A stretch of 64,000 nt of DNA, taken from the NCBI GenBank assembly GCA_905181945.1, contig CAJIZZ010000010.1, positions 1 to 64,000 on the forward strand, in the 5' to 3' direction. Source of the stretch: an uncultured Porticoccus sp. (GTDB lineage: Bacteria > Pseudomonadota > Gammaproteobacteria > Pseudomonadales > Porticoccaceae). Positions 8,436 through 18,651 of the stretch are shown piece after piece. Below the pieces are notes generated by a model. That model was not told the origin of the DNA and did not search any database. It saw nothing but the letters and a program-made list of their open reading frames with translations. Every line of letters begins with the position of its first letter. The first letter of the stretch is position 1. The position numbers and the translations under genes were made by a program.

Positions 8436-10565
8436 ATGTTTTTTTTACTACGGCTAGCTGTAATTATCCAAGCAACGTGGCTCAGCCCTCTCTCGACAGC
8501 TGAGAGTATCGCTCAAGTCGATAAGGACAGTATTACCTTTAGCTCCAATCAGGCCGAAACAACCGTTGATATTATAAAAAAACTGACAACTCAACACTTT
8601 CAGAAACAACCCATAGATGACGCCCTTTCACAAAATTTATTAACCCAATACCTTGGGCTCTTAGATCCCACAAAAAGCTATTTCCTTCAAGAAGACATAA
8701 ACGAATTTCAGAAATGGAAATTTAAGTTAGATGACCTACTAAAATCTGGGGATCTGAGTCCTGGATTTTTTATATATAAACGTTATCAGCAAAGAGCATC
8801 GAAACGACTTCAAGAAAATATCGCCCTGCTTGAGAGCGGGTTTATATTTGATCTAAATAAAGATGAGTCTTTATCCATCGATACAGAAGCTAATAAATGG
8901 CAAGATTCCACAAAGGACTCCGATAATTACTGGCGCAAAAAAACCAAGGAAGCATATCTTCGGCTAAAACTAAACGACAAAGATCCGGAAGAAGTTAGAA
9001 AACTTCTTATAAAACGATACACTAATCTTAAAAAACGCATCCATCAAAGTGATAGTGAAGATGTTTTTCAGCTCTATATGAACGCGCTAACTGGTCTTTT
9101 TGATCCGCATACATCTTATTTATCCCCGAGATCGATGAAGAATTTTCGAATCTCGCTATCTCTATCACTAACAGGTATTGGAGCTGTTCTTGAGTTAGAT
9201 GGAGAGCACACAACCATTGTAAGCGTTATTAAAGGCGGTCCCGCTGACAAACAAGGCATTCTTAAGACTGGTGATAAAATTGTTGCTGTAGCACAAAAAA
9301 AACAAGACTTTATTGATGTAGTTGGCTGGCGACTTGATGATGTTGTTGAATTGATCCGAGGAAAGAAAAACAGTCTTGTAAGGCTAGAAATTGTTCCAGC
9401 GAAAGGCAGCATAACAGGTGCTAATCAAAAAATTGAGATCGTGAGAGATAAAATACAACTTGAAGAACAAGCAGCGAAATCCGAAATAATTGAAGTTCCT
9501 ACAACTGTAGATGGGAATAATCATATCTATAAAATTGGTGTAATTGAGATCCCTACTTTTTATCTCGACGTGGATGCGCTTCACAGCAATGACCCTGATT
9601 TTAAAAGCACAACTAAAGATGTTGTGCGGCTCATCAATGAACTACATACAGAAAAAAATGTAGATGGCTTCATTCTTGACTTAAGAAATAATGGTGGAGG
9701 ATTCCTTCAAGAGGCAACAATGTTAACTGATTTATTTATTGGCAAAGGTCCTATTGTCCAGGTAAAGAACGCTAACAATGTTACTTCCCGGGCTCACCAG
9801 TCAAGGTCTAGTATTTATTACAATGGACCTTTATTGGTTTTAATCAATCGGTTGAGTGCGTCAGCTTCTGAAATTTTTGCTGGAGCAATACAAGACTACA
9901 ACAGAGGACTTATTGTCGGCTCTAAAAGTTACGGCAAAGGGACAGTTCAAATCCAGCTACCCTTAAAAGAAGGTCAAATAAAGCTCACTGAGTCTAAATT
10001 TTATCGTGTTTCTGGCGAAAGTACTCAACTTCTCGGCATCATTCCAGATATTGAACTACCCTCTCCCTATGATATCGAAAGAGTCGGAGAGAGCGCTCTA
10101 AAAAATGCTTTGCCTTGGGATACCATTGCTCCAGCAAAGCATAGCATTTATTGGAGCGCTCTCTTAAAAAATCCTCCAATAGACATTTTGCGACGCTCGC
10201 ACCACAAAAGACTCCTAGAGGACCCTGATCTAGTTTACCTAAAAGAAGAACTCAGTCTCATAAAAGAACGCTCATCGATCAAGGAGCTTTCCTTGAATGA
10301 AAAGAAACGGAAAATGCAATCACAGGAATATGACAACAATTTGCTAGCAATAGAAAATAAGAGGCGCAAAGCCAAAAAACAGAAAAATTATGTATCTATA
10401 GAAGAGTGGCGCTCTGAAAAAAATGCAAGCAAGGATAAAAACAAAGATGAGGATCAACGCCCTTTGTCAGAGAAAGATTTAATACTCTATGAGGCTGGTA
10501 ATATTTTTGCAGATTATTTGAATCACATATTTTTATCTTCAGAAAAGCAAGCAAGAGCACGTTAA
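8436..10565 (+). CDS. prc: Periplasmic tail-specific C-terminal processing protease (S41)
   Basis: A periplasmic protease that trims C-termini and degrades ssrA-tagged or misfolded proteins. In E. coli it matures FtsI and controls murein hydrolases. The 709-aa protein has an N-terminal signal sequence (about 1-22), a helical N-domain, a PDZ domain near 240-330 with SLTGIGAVLELD and GGPADKQGILKTGDKI, and the S41 core. The serine-lysine dyad is S476 (in LSASASEIF) and K501 (in YGKGTVQ), exactly 25 residues apart as in E. coli Prc. A lysine-rich C-terminal DUF3340-like region follows. xthA begins five bases after its stop. It is divergent from the folM-like gene. Confidence 0.95.
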   Translation: MFFLLRLAVIIQATWLSPLSTAESIAQVDKDSITFSSNQAETTVDIIKKLTTQHFQKQPIDDALSQNLLTQYLGLLDPTKSYFLQEDINEFQKWKFKLDDLLKSGDLSPGFFIYKRYQQRASKRLQENIALLESGFIFDLNKDESLSIDTEANKWQDSTKDSDNYWRKKTKEAYLRLKLNDKDPEEVRKLLIKRYTNLKKRIHQSDSEDVFQLYMNALTGLFDPHTSYLSPRSMKNFRISLSLSLTGIGAVLELDGEHTTIVSVIKGGPADKQGILKTGDKIVAVAQKKQDFIDVVGWRLDDVVELIRGKKNSLVRLEIVPAKGSITGANQKIEIVRDKIQLEEQAAKSEIIEVPTTVDGNNHIYKIGVIEIPTFYLDVDALHSNDPDFKSTTKDVVRLINELHTEKNVDGFILDLRNNGGGFLQEATMLTDLFIGKGPIVQVKNANNVTSRAHQSRSSIYYNGPLLVLINRLSASASEIFAGAIQDYNRGLIVGSKSYGKGTVQIQLPLKEGQIKLTESKFYRVSGESTQLLGIIPDIELPSPYDIERVGESALKNALPWDTIAPAKHSIYWSALLKNPPIDILRRSHHKRLLEDPDLVYLKEELSLIKERSSIKELSLNEKKRKMQSQEYDNNLLAIENKRRKAKKQKNYVSIEEWRSEKNASKDKNKDEDQRPLSEKDLILYEAGNIFADYLNHIFLSSEKQARAR

Positions 10566-10570
10566 TAAAT

Positions 10571-11383
10571 ATGAAAATTATGTCTTTTAATGCCAATGGG
10601 CTTAGGGCCAGAATAAGTCAGCTAAAATCTATTATCAGTAACCATGAGCCAGACATTATTGGCCTACAAGAAACCAAGGTTTCCAATGAAGAGTTCCCAG
10701 TAAAAGATATACAAGAATTAGGCTATGACGTCACTTTTCACGGACAAAAAGGTCACTATGGCGTAGCGCTCCTCTATCGATTGCCAATAATTAATAGCGA
10801 TAAGGGGTTCCCACATGATAACAATGAAAATCAAAAACGTTTAATCACTGGAGAATTTAATTTTCAAAACAAGAAAATAAGCATTTTGAATGGATATTTT
10901 CCTCAAGGAGAGTCCCGCTCGCATAATAAAAAATTTCCATATAAACAAAAATTCTATTCCGATCTCGCAGATCATCTTGCGTTCAAATACAACCCCAACG
11001 ATCTCTTGCTTGTTATGGGTGACATGAATGTGGCGCCAATGGATTTAGATATCGGTATAGGGGATGAAAATAAAAAACGTTGGCTGCGCACGGGGAAGTG
11101 TTGCTTTCTTCCTGAAGAAAGGAAGTGGCTGCAAAGGTTAGAAAAATGGGGGCTAACCGACACCTATCAACATTTCCACCCAAAAGAAATCAACAGGTAT
11201 AGTTGGTTTGATTATCGCAGTCGCGGATTTGAAATGGAGCCTAAGCGCGGATTGAGAATTGATTTAATTTTAACTTCCAAATCACTAACTAACATGATAT
11301 CTAGCGTAGGAATTGATCACACAGCAAGAGGGATGGACAAGCCGTCAGATCATTGCCCGGTCTGGATTTCACTAAAGATCTAG
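10571..11383 (+). CDS. xthA: Exodeoxyribonuclease III
   Basis: AP endonuclease and 3'-5' exonuclease of base-excision repair. The 270-aa sequence shows all EEP-family active-site elements: N7 in SFNANGLRAR, E34 in LQETK, the D/N pair in MGDMNVAP, and the C-terminal SDHCPVW histidine. GLRIDLIL near the end is also typical. The gene follows prc by five bases, suggesting co-transcription. Its TAG stop (11381-11383) overlaps the TAG stop of the convergent etfA within the four bases CTAG. Confidence 0.95.
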   Translation: MKIMSFNANGLRARISQLKSIISNHEPDIIGLQETKVSNEEFPVKDIQELGYDVTFHGQKGHYGVALLYRLPIINSDKGFPHDNNENQKRLITGEFNFQNKKISILNGYFPQGESRSHNKKFPYKQKFYSDLADHLAFKYNPNDLLLVMGDMNVAPMDLDIGIGDENKKRWLRTGKCCFLPEERKWLQRLEKWGLTDTYQHFHPKEINRYSWFDYRSRGFEMEPKRGLRIDLILTSKSLTNMISSVGIDHTARGMDKPSDHCPVWISLKI

Positions 11384-12324
11384 CTTGTATATTCTGATAA
11401 CTTGCCATCAATCTCTGGCATCACATCAAACAAGTCTGCTACCAAACCATAATCTGCAACCTGAAAAATAGGAGCATCGGGATCTTTGTTGATCGCAACA
11501 ATGACCTTACTGTCTTTCATCCCCGCCAAATGTTGGATAGCACCAGAAATTCCTACAGCAATATAAAGCTCTGGAGCAACAATTTTTCCGGTCTGACCAA
11601 CCTGCATATCATTAGGAACAAAGCCTGCATCGACTGCAGCCCTTGATGCTCCAACTGCAGCTCCTAGCTTATCAGCAATTTTTTCCAGCAAACCAAAGTT
11701 CTCGCTACTTCCCATCCCTCGACCACCAGAAATAACAATTTTTGCTGACGTTAACTCTGGTCTTTCAGAAATAGCCAAGTCATTCCTAATAAACTCTGAT
11801 TTCTCGAAATCATGAATACTGTTAAGAGTTTCAACTGCAGCAGAACCGCCTTCAGAAGCAGCAATGTTAAAAGCTGTTGTCCTAATTGTCATTAACTTAA
11901 TTACGTCGTTACTTTTGACTGTTGCAATGATATTTCCTGCATATATAGGACGTCTAAAGATATCTTCAGCCTCAACAGTTATGACATCAGAAATTGACTG
12001 TACGTCAATCAATGCAGCCGCGCGAGGAATAATATTTTTTCCTGTAGTTGTCGAAGACATTAATACATGCGAATACTCAGGTGCGATTTCTGCGATTAAT
12101 GGAGCAACGTTCTCTGCAAGTTGATTAGCATAGACTTTATTATCTGCAAGTCGAACCCTTTTGATTCCTGGGACCCTTGAAGTCTCGGTAGCAACTGTCT
12201 TACAACCAAAACCAGCCACTAAGATATCAATACTATCGCCTAGAACTTGAGCTGCAGCAACAGCATTAAGTGTTGCTGTCTTTAAGTTCCTATTGTCATG
12301 CTCTGCAATAACTAGTATGGCCAT
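11380..12324 (-). CDS. etfA: Electron transfer flavoprotein alpha subunit
   Basis: FAD-binding subunit of the heterodimeric ETF, which takes electrons from acyl-CoA and other dehydrogenases. The 314-aa protein has the N-terminal [11 protein letters not shown] and the strongly conserved C-terminal FAD domain: [43 protein letters not shown] (signature) and [16 protein letters not shown]. Its start overlaps the etfB stop by one base (TAATG), indicating translational coupling. It converges on xthA with overlapping stop codons. Confidence 0.96.
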   Translation of the reverse strand: MAILVIAEHDNRNLKTATLNAVAAAQVLGDSIDILVAGFGCKTVATETSRVPGIKRVRLADNKVYANQLAENVAPLIAEIAPEYSHVLMSSTTTGKNIIPRAAALIDVQSISDVITVEAEDIFRRPIYAGNIIATVKSNDVIKLMTIRTTAFNIAASEGGSAAVETLNSIHDFEKSEFIRNDLAISERPELTSAKIVISGGRGMGSSENFGLLEKIADKLGAAVGASRAAVDAGFVPNDMQVGQTGKIVAPELYIAVGISGAIQHLAGMKDSKVIVAINKDPDAPIFQVADYGLVADLFDVMPEIDGKLSEYTS

Positions 12325-13079
12325 TATATAACCTTCGCTTCATTTTTTAATTTATCTAGTAATTCATCCACGCTGCCTACTTTAACTCCTTCAGGGCGGC
12401 CTACGGGGGCACTAACGCTCACAATAGAAACACGCGAAGTGATATCAACACCTAGTTCTTCTGCTGTTATTTCACGAATAGGCTTCTGCTTCGCTTTCAT
12501 TATATTTGGAAGAGAGGCATATCTCGGTACATTTAATCTAAGATCTGTAGTCACAATAGCAGGCAAGGCAAGCTTAATTGTTTGAAGGCCACCATCAATT
12601 TCTCGAGTCACAAAAACACTACCATTATCGATAACCACCTCAGAGGCAAATGTTCCTTGCGGATATCTCGCCAATGCAGCTAACATTTGTCCTGTTTGAT
12701 TATTATCGCCATCTATCGACTGTTTCCCCATCAATACAAGATCAGGTTTTTCTTCATCGCAAACGATCTTCAGGCATTTTGCAATCGCTAAGGGTTCGAT
12801 TTCTATCGTCTCTTCAATCTTAATTAAAATTCCCCTATCTGCACCCATGGCTAATGCAGCACGAACCTGCTCCTGTGCCTTCTGAGGCCCCAAGGATACG
12901 ACAATAATTTCCGTAACGGCGCCCTTCTCTTTAAGTCGAACAGCTTCCTCTACGGCAATCTCACAAAAAGGATTAATCGACATTTTTAAATTATTAAGAT
13001 CAACACCTGAACCATCGGAATTGGGTCTAACTTTAACGTTGTAATCTACAGCACGCTTAATAGCAACCAGCACCTTCAT
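12324..13079 (-). CDS. etfB: Electron transfer flavoprotein beta subunit
   Basis: Partner of EtfA, binding AMP and contacting the dehydrogenases. The 251-aa protein begins [19 protein letters not shown]. It contains [16 protein letters not shown] and the signature region [20 protein letters not shown], in which the recognition loop and AMP site lie. The ATG is preceded by AAAGGA at good spacing. It is the first gene of etfBA and divergent from the gene for ETF-ubiquinone oxidoreductase, with which EtfAB works. Confidence 0.96.
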   Translation of the reverse strand: MKVLVAIKRAVDYNVKVRPNSDGSGVDLNNLKMSINPFCEIAVEEAVRLKEKGAVTEIIVVSLGPQKAQEQVRAALAMGADRGILIKIEETIEIEPLAIAKCLKIVCDEEKPDLVLMGKQSIDGDNNQTGQMLAALARYPQGTFASEVVIDNGSVFVTREIDGGLQTIKLALPAIVTTDLRLNVPRYASLPNIMKAKQKPIREITAEELGVDITSRVSIVSVSAPVGRPEGVKVGSVDELLDKLKNEAKVI

Positions 13080-13198
13080 GGCAAAATCCTTTGATACCTT
13101 TTATAGAGTTGTAACTTCTGCTATACCTCAAAGACTTACTAGTCTTGGGGTGGGATTAAAAATATACTTTACATGGTATTTTAAATCAATTTCTTGTT

Positions 13199-13224
13199 TA
13201 TAGGGATACAAAATTATCCCTATA
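13199..13224. promoter_or_regulatory. Perfect palindrome between etfBA and ETF-QO; candidate operator with overlapping -10 elements
   Basis: Two 10-bp arms, TATAGGGATA (13199-13208) and TATCCCTATA (13215-13224), are exact inverted copies around a 6-base spacer. A consensus -10 hexamer TATAAT on the plus strand (13221-13226) overlaps the right arm. A TATAAA on the minus strand (13197-13202) overlaps the left arm. The site lies 119 bp before the ETF-QO gene and 120 bp before etfB, almost exactly midway. A dimeric repressor bound here could shut both promoters. The TetR-family gene downstream of ETF-QO is an obvious but unproven candidate. Confidence 0.6.
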
Positions 13225-13344
13225 ATGTTTGATGGCCCCGTAAAAAGTAATATATTAGGATGATCTGGAAGATTTATCTTTGCAAGAGATATCTATCCTT
13301 TGCAATAATTCAAATTATCACAGAAAATCATCAAGGAGCGCCCA

Positions 13345-14979
13345 ATGGATCTTGAGTATATGGACTACGATGTGGTTATTGTTGGCGCCGGACCTTCCGG
13401 CCTTTCGGCTGCATGCAGATTAAAGCAAATGAATGCGGATATCTCAGTTGTTGTTTTAGAAAAAGGATCAGAAGTAGGCGCTCATATACTTTCCGGTGCT
13501 ATTTTGGAGCCAACAGCCTTAAATGAACTTTTTCCAGACTGGAAAGACCAAGGGGCACCAGCTAGCACTCCTGTTTCTAAAGATAGCTTGTATTTTCTTA
13601 CTAAAAATAAAGCAATAAAAATTCCCTCTTTTTTTGCGCCAAAGACTATGTCTAACAAAGGCAACTTCGTTATCAGTTTAGGCAACCTATGTCGCTGGCT
13701 GGCGGAGCAAGCGGAAAATTTAGGCGTGGAAATCTTTTCGGGCTTTCCTGCAGCAAGTGTCCTGTACGCCGACAATGGTGCTATTGCGGGCGTTGTTACA
13801 GGTGATATGGGAGTTGATGCTAAAAACGAAAAGAAAGCCTCCTATACCCCAGGTATGGAACTTCGAGGAAAATATACTCTTTTCTCAGAGGGCTGCAGAG
13901 GGCATCTAGGCAAAGAGATTATTGAAAAGTTTTCCCTGGATGATGCTTGCGATCCACAGCATTACGGTTTGGGAATAAAAGAGCTCTGGTCGATACCACC
14001 AGATATCCATCAGCCTGGCCTAGTGCTTCACAGTGCAGGATGGCCGCTGAACGAGAGTGGGTCAACTGGTGGTGGTTTTCTATATCATGCTGATAACAAT
14101 CAAATAGTAGTTGGTCTCATTACTGATCTCTCCTATACCAATCCTTTTGTAAGCCCTTATGATGAATTTCAACGCTACAAGCATCATCCTCTAATATCAA
14201 AACATCTAAAGGGCGGAAAAAGAATTTCTTATGGGGCAAAAGCATTAGCAAAAGGCGGCTTACAATCACAACCAAAAATGACCTTTCCTGGCGGAATCCT
14301 GATCGGAGACAACGCAGGCACATTAAATAATGCAAAAATAAAAGGCATACACTGTGCAATGAAATCTGGAATGGTGGCAGCAGAAACTATTGCTACAGCA
14401 ATTCAGACAAATAAAAAGCATACGGATCCTTTAGGTTTCTCGGAAACCTACAAAGATAGCTGGGCTTACAAAGAACTAGAAATGCAGCGTAATTTTGGTC
14501 CAGCGCAACACAAATGGGGAAACATGCTTGGCTCTATTTACGCATTCATAGATATCAATGTATTTAACGGCAAGCTACCTTGGACTCTTCGAGACCCAAA
14601 AGCTGATCACTCTAAACTAAACACAGCGAGCAAATCGAAGCCTCTTGATTACAAGAGACCTGACAGTATCATTAGTTTTGATAAGCTGTCATCAGTATTT
14701 CTTTCCAACACCAACCATGAAGGCAATCAACCCAACCACCTAGTGCTGAAAGATGAGGATTTACCTATATCTTATAATCTTCCTGTTTTTGACGAGCCTG
14801 CACAACGGTACTGTCCAGCAGGGGTTTATGAGATATTAACCAACAATGACGGATCTAAGAAATTTCAGATCAACTCGCAGAATTGCATTCATTGCAAAAC
14901 TTGTGATATCAAGGATCCCTCTCAAAACATAAACTGGGTGACCCCTGAAGGAGGAGGCCCAAATTATCCAAACATGTGA
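13345..14979 (+). CDS. Electron transfer flavoprotein-ubiquinone oxidoreductase
   Basis: Membrane-associated flavo-iron-sulfur enzyme that passes electrons from reduced ETF to ubiquinone. The 544-aa sequence has the N-terminal FAD loop DVVIVGAGPSGLSAACRL, GAHILSGAILEP, a central quinone and FAD region (GGFLYHADNNQIVVGLITDL), and GDNAGTLNNAKIKGIH. The C-terminal cluster domain has CPAGVYE, then CIHCKTCDIKDPSQNINW, giving the four cysteines for one [4Fe-4S]. The ATG is preceded by AAGGAG. It is divergent from etfBA with a shared control region. The length is normal for the family. Confidence 0.96.
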   Translation: MDLEYMDYDVVIVGAGPSGLSAACRLKQMNADISVVVLEKGSEVGAHILSGAILEPTALNELFPDWKDQGAPASTPVSKDSLYFLTKNKAIKIPSFFAPKTMSNKGNFVISLGNLCRWLAEQAENLGVEIFSGFPAASVLYADNGAIAGVVTGDMGVDAKNEKKASYTPGMELRGKYTLFSEGCRGHLGKEIIEKFSLDDACDPQHYGLGIKELWSIPPDIHQPGLVLHSAGWPLNESGSTGGGFLYHADNNQIVVGLITDLSYTNPFVSPYDEFQRYKHHPLISKHLKGGKRISYGAKALAKGGLQSQPKMTFPGGILIGDNAGTLNNAKIKGIHCAMKSGMVAAETIATAIQTNKKHTDPLGFSETYKDSWAYKELEMQRNFGPAQHKWGNMLGSIYAFIDINVFNGKLPWTLRDPKADHSKLNTASKSKPLDYKRPDSIISFDKLSSVFLSNTNHEGNQPNHLVLKDEDLPISYNLPVFDEPAQRYCPAGVYEILTNNDGSKKFQINSQNCIHCKTCDIKDPSQNINWVTPEGGGPNYPNM

Positions 14980-15023
14980 ACAATTACTAAGCACAAAGTG
15001 AGCCAGTACACCCCAGATGCCAA

Positions 15024-15665
15024 TTAACTTGATGTCTTGCCCATAGTGGTCCCAATCTCAAGAATAAAGCTTAAAAAACTCTCTCTATCATCAGTGTCAA
15101 GCTTAAAATTTCCTGCTAGAGATAAATCTACAGCTCCCTGAACCAAGGCAAGATATGAAAAATAATAGTGCGATGAGGGCGCGTCTTGCAACAAACCTTT
15201 TTTAATAAGCAGTAGAATTGCTTCATTGATGGAGGCTATATTAGAGCGCCTTAAAGCATAAAATTGAGCCATACTTTTAGCAACCTGAATATCATACTTT
15301 AGCTGGTCTTCCAGCTGCTGCATAAGACGATCTAGCCTTGGGTCAGCCAAGCGCATCTTAAGATAAAGCTGTATAGGGGCAAAGGGATCGCTATCAGTCG
15401 CCCCCATGCTCAGCTGAAGACTGGCTATAATTTTATTCTCGTAATCAAGCAAGATGCGCATTAATATTTCTGTCTTGGAAATAAAATGCTTATAGATTGT
15501 TCCTTTACCGATTCCTGCATGCTTAGCAATCAAAGAAATCGTAATATTAGCTATACCTTGTTTTTTTGCTAATCGTATAGCGCTATTTATGATAGCTTGT
15601 TCTCGCGCAAGAAATCTTTTTTTCTTTTCATGAAATTTATGAATATTGATGTCATATTTTGGCAT
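15024..15665 (-). CDS. TetR/AcrR-family transcriptional regulator
   Basis: A 213-aa protein with an N-terminal helix-turn-helix of TetR type: AIINSAIRLAKKQGIANITI, then IAKHAGIGKGTIYKHFISK as recognition helix (about residues 40-65). A divergent ligand-binding domain follows. It converges on the ETF-QO gene and lies near the etf control palindrome. In other gammaproteobacteria, TetR regulators such as PsrA and FadR-like proteins control etf and fatty-acid genes. A similar role here is inference from position only, since the effector domain does not show its ligand. Confidence 0.85.
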   Translation of the reverse strand: MPKYDINIHKFHEKKKRFLAREQAIINSAIRLAKKQGIANITISLIAKHAGIGKGTIYKHFISKTEILMRILLDYENKIIASLQLSMGATDSDPFAPIQLYLKMRLADPRLDRLMQQLEDQLKYDIQVAKSMAQFYALRRSNIASINEAILLLIKKGLLQDAPSSHYYFSYLALVQGAVDLSLAGNFKLDTDDRESFLSFILEIGTTMGKTSS

Positions 15666-15761
15666 TAAAGTATCACTAAGTAATTATTCAAGAAACATAA
15701 TTTCCTATACAGCTTACCGCTAAAGTAAAATCTTCAAGGCGCTATCTGTGTTTTTCTTTTT

Positions 15762-16025
15762 TCAATACGAAGGCAGGTCTGATTGGTTATTTGTAGCTTT
15801 TGCATCATCAGCCAAGAACCACCTCCGCCATTGTACTTTTGGTTCACACATATAATATTTTACTTTCATTTTATTAGCCGCCTTATGGCAACCGACAGTA
15901 GTCATAAATCCAGCCTGCACCAACGATCGGTGCTCGTCAAAAAAATTCTCTTTGACAAACAAATCATACCTTGGGTACCAGCACACTACAGTCACTACAA
16001 TTAGAGCTATAAATATATACTTCAT
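15762..16025 (-). CDS. Small membrane-anchored or exported protein of unknown function
   Basis: An 87-aa protein I do not recognise. It starts with a hydrophobic segment (MKYIFIALIVVTVVCW) that could be a signal anchor or uncleaved signal peptide. The remainder has two cysteines, in VGCHKAA and YYMCEPK, and could form a disulfide outside the cytoplasm. The ATG has a strong ribosome binding site, AAAGGA six bases upstream, which makes it a better candidate than the overlapping plus-strand frames. It lies between the TetR gene and the MFS transporter on the same strand as both. Confidence 0.65.
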   Translation of the reverse strand: MKYIFIALIVVTVVCWYPRYDLFVKENFFDEHRSLVQAGFMTTVGCHKAANKMKVKYYMCEPKVQWRRWFLADDAKATNNQSDLPSY

Positions 16026-16099
16026 TCTAAGTCCTTTCTTATGGCTAAAGAGGCTAATAGTAGTGTTACTAACAGTTATTATTAATAGAGTGCCTTCAA

Positions 16100-17269
16100 T
16101 TATTTATCAAGGGTCAATTTTGCATCCCTTAGCCAAAACCATGCAACAAGAAAGGCAATAAAACTCGATAATGCTGCATAATTAAAAGCATAAATCGGCG
16201 TCACATCCCAGACAAGACCTCCAGTGTAAGAGCCAATAGCCCCACCAGCGCCATAGCAGCATGAACTATATAACGCTTGAGCCTTTCCTTGGCAGCTTAC
16301 ATCAAAAAATCTGCGGACACACTCCATGCAGGCGGCATGAAAAGCGCCGAAAGTGAATGCATGTAAAACTTGAGCTAAAATTAATAGCCATAATTCGTCA
16401 GCATAGTAGCCTATAATTAGCCATCGCAATGTCGCAAAAAATAGGCAGCCCAGCACAATTAATCGCACACCAATATGCAAAAGCAATCTATACATCATCA
16501 AGAACACAATGACTTCTGCTGCTACCCCAATAGACCAAATAGCACCAATACCTGCACGACTATATCCGAAAGATTCCAAATAAATACTAAAAAAACTGTA
16601 GTACACGCCATGGGAAAGCTGCATCAATAAGCCAACCAAAAGAAATACAACTACAGGGGTTCGTGTTGCTACCGAAATAAACCTATCGCTAGATTTTCTA
16701 TTGGAGCCAAGCGTAGCATTAGGTACAAATATACTAGATAAAAAGATACCAATCAAAAGCATTAGTCCAACAATAGGTAGTGTATCTATATCATGGGAGT
16801 CAAACCAAAATCCACCGCCTAGCACAGAGGCAATAAACCCCACAGAGCCCCATAAACGAATTCGACTATAGGTCTCTGGAGCTTTCTCAAGATAGCTCAT
16901 GGTAATGACTTCATGTTGAGGAAGAATAGCATTCCAAAAAAAACTGTATCCAATCATCACTAATGCAATCGACCAAAATTTTTGATCGATAAAAATACCG
17001 AGAAAACAGAGGCAAGAAAGGAAGGCACCCAGTCGAACAACGGCCGACCTCCTCCCTGTATAATCAGACAGCCATCCCCAAATATTGGGAGCAATCATTT
17101 TTGTAGCCATAGGTATAGCCAGTAAAATTCCTATGTCGGTAACACTGAAACCTTTTGAATATAGAAATAATGACCAGTAAGGATGCAGGGCACCCAGTAG
17201 GCCAAAAAAACAGAAATAGAAGGCTGATAAGCGCCAATATGGGACTAATAGCTGGGGCATATTTTTCAC
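16100..17269 (-). CDS. PPP-family (phenylpropionate-permease-like) MFS transporter
   Basis: A 12-span major facilitator protein of 389 aa. YWRLSAFYFCFFGLLGALHPYW at the N-terminus, with NIWGWLSDYTGRR after the second helix, places it with the 3-phenylpropionate permease (HcaT/MFS_1_like) group. In Pseudomonas a transporter of this group likewise sits next to aroC. Substrate is unknown. The first in-frame start is GTG; an ATG nine bases later (17260) is equally possible, and neither has a clear Shine-Dalgarno sequence. It follows aroC on the same strand by 21 bp, so it may be part of its transcript. Confidence 0.85.
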   Translation of the reverse strand: MKNMPQLLVPYWRLSAFYFCFFGLLGALHPYWSLFLYSKGFSVTDIGILLAIPMATKMIAPNIWGWLSDYTGRRSAVVRLGAFLSCLCFLGIFIDQKFWSIALVMIGYSFFWNAILPQHEVITMSYLEKAPETYSRIRLWGSVGFIASVLGGGFWFDSHDIDTLPIVGLMLLIGIFLSSIFVPNATLGSNRKSSDRFISVATRTPVVVFLLVGLLMQLSHGVYYSFFSIYLESFGYSRAGIGAIWSIGVAAEVIVFLMMYRLLLHIGVRLIVLGCLFFATLRWLIIGYYADELWLLILAQVLHAFTFGAFHAACMECVRRFFDVSCQGKAQALYSSCCYGAGGAIGSYTGGLVWDVTPIYAFNYAALSSFIAFLVAWFWLRDAKLTLDK

Positions 17270-17290
17270 AATTAGATAAGATTTTATAGC

Positions 17291-18373
17291 TTATGGTGTT
17301 GAGCTGATGACAACATCAAAGTTTTGGGCCCTTTGTCTTAGCAAATGATCCATTAGTACAATTGCTAGCATTGCTTCAGCTATCGGGGTTGCTCGAATAC
17401 CCACGCAAGGGTCATGCCTGCCTTTCGTGACAACCTCTATAGGGTTGCCATTTACATCAATTGAACGACCCGGTATACGAAGACTGCTTGTTGGTTTCAA
17501 GGCTATATTTGCAACGATATTCTGCCCAGTGGAAATCCCACCCAAAATACCGCCAGCATTATTCGATAGGAAGCCATCTGGAGTGATTTCGTCTCGATGC
17601 TCGCTGCCCACTTGACTGACCGAATCAAAACCAGAGCCTATTTCAACTCCCTTTACTGCATTAATGCTCATTAACGCATGCGCTATGTCTGCATCAAGAC
17701 GGTCAAACACTGGTTCTCCTAAACCTACAGGCATATTGCTTGCTGTCACTGTTATTTTAGCACCAACAGAATTACCTTCTTTTAGCAAAGCCTGCATGTA
17801 AAGCTCCATCTCTGAAACTTTGTCGGGATCTGGACAGAAGAAAGGGTTATTTTCCACCTCCTCTAAAATAATTTTTTCTGCTTTTATGGGGCCTAGTTGA
17901 GACAAATATCCTCTAATTACAATTCCTTCTTTTTGGTATAAATATTTTTTAGCAATAACTCCTGCTGCAACACGCATGGCTGTTTCACGAGCCGATGAGC
18001 GGCCCCCTCCTCTATAATCTCGAAGGCCATATTTTTTTTGATAAGTATAATCGGCATGAGCGGGTCGAAATTGGTCTTTAATATTAGAATAATCTTTTGA
18101 GCGCTGATCAGTATTTTCGATTATCAGGCCTATAGGTGTGCCCGTTGTTTTTCCTTCAAAAATACCTGACAATATTTTTATCTCATCACCCTCCATGCGT
18201 TGAGTGGTATAGCGAGACTTCCCTGGTTTACGTCGATCTAGATCGTACTGTATATCTTCCTCAGATATCTCAAGACCAGGAGGACACCCATCAACAATGC
18301 AACCCAAAGATGGTCCATGGCTCTCGCCAAAAGTGGTTACAGAAAACAGTTTTCCAATAGTATTACCTGACAT
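17291..18373 (-). CDS. aroC: Chorismate synthase
   Basis: Makes chorismate from 5-enolpyruvylshikimate 3-phosphate with reduced FMN, the last step of the common aromatic pathway; PabB in this window uses its product. Conserved blocks are [50 protein letters not shown], and [17 protein letters not shown] near the end. I place the start at the ATG giving MSGNTIG (18373), which matches the family N-terminus, rather than at an upstream in-frame TTG (18385). The resulting 360 aa is the normal length. Confidence 0.95.
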   Translation of the reverse strand: MSGNTIGKLFSVTTFGESHGPSLGCIVDGCPPGLEISEEDIQYDLDRRKPGKSRYTTQRMEGDEIKILSGIFEGKTTGTPIGLIIENTDQRSKDYSNIKDQFRPAHADYTYQKKYGLRDYRGGGRSSARETAMRVAAGVIAKKYLYQKEGIVIRGYLSQLGPIKAEKIILEEVENNPFFCPDPDKVSEMELYMQALLKEGNSVGAKITVTASNMPVGLGEPVFDRLDADIAHALMSINAVKGVEIGSGFDSVSQVGSEHRDEITPDGFLSNNAGGILGGISTGQNIVANIALKPTSSLRIPGRSIDVNGNPIEVVTKGRHDPCVGIRATPIAEAMLAIVLMDHLLRQRAQNFDVVISSTP

Positions 18374-18651
18374 AAACACATCCAAATATATTCATCTAAC
18401 AATATCATAATGTCAGAGGCACACAAAAAATTATTATCATATTATAGACGATAATCTAGATATCTTTGCGTGAGTAGCTATTACATGAAAATTATTTAAC
18501 AATTTAGTCATAATTGCTAACATTGCAGCAGACATCTGTCCCAAAGTTTGTGCTATTCTAAATGCTCAAAAAATCATTATTTAAAATAAAAATTCATTTA
18601 TTAGATTCATTCAACTTCAATCACATTAAACTAAAAACTGAGAAGGCGTTA

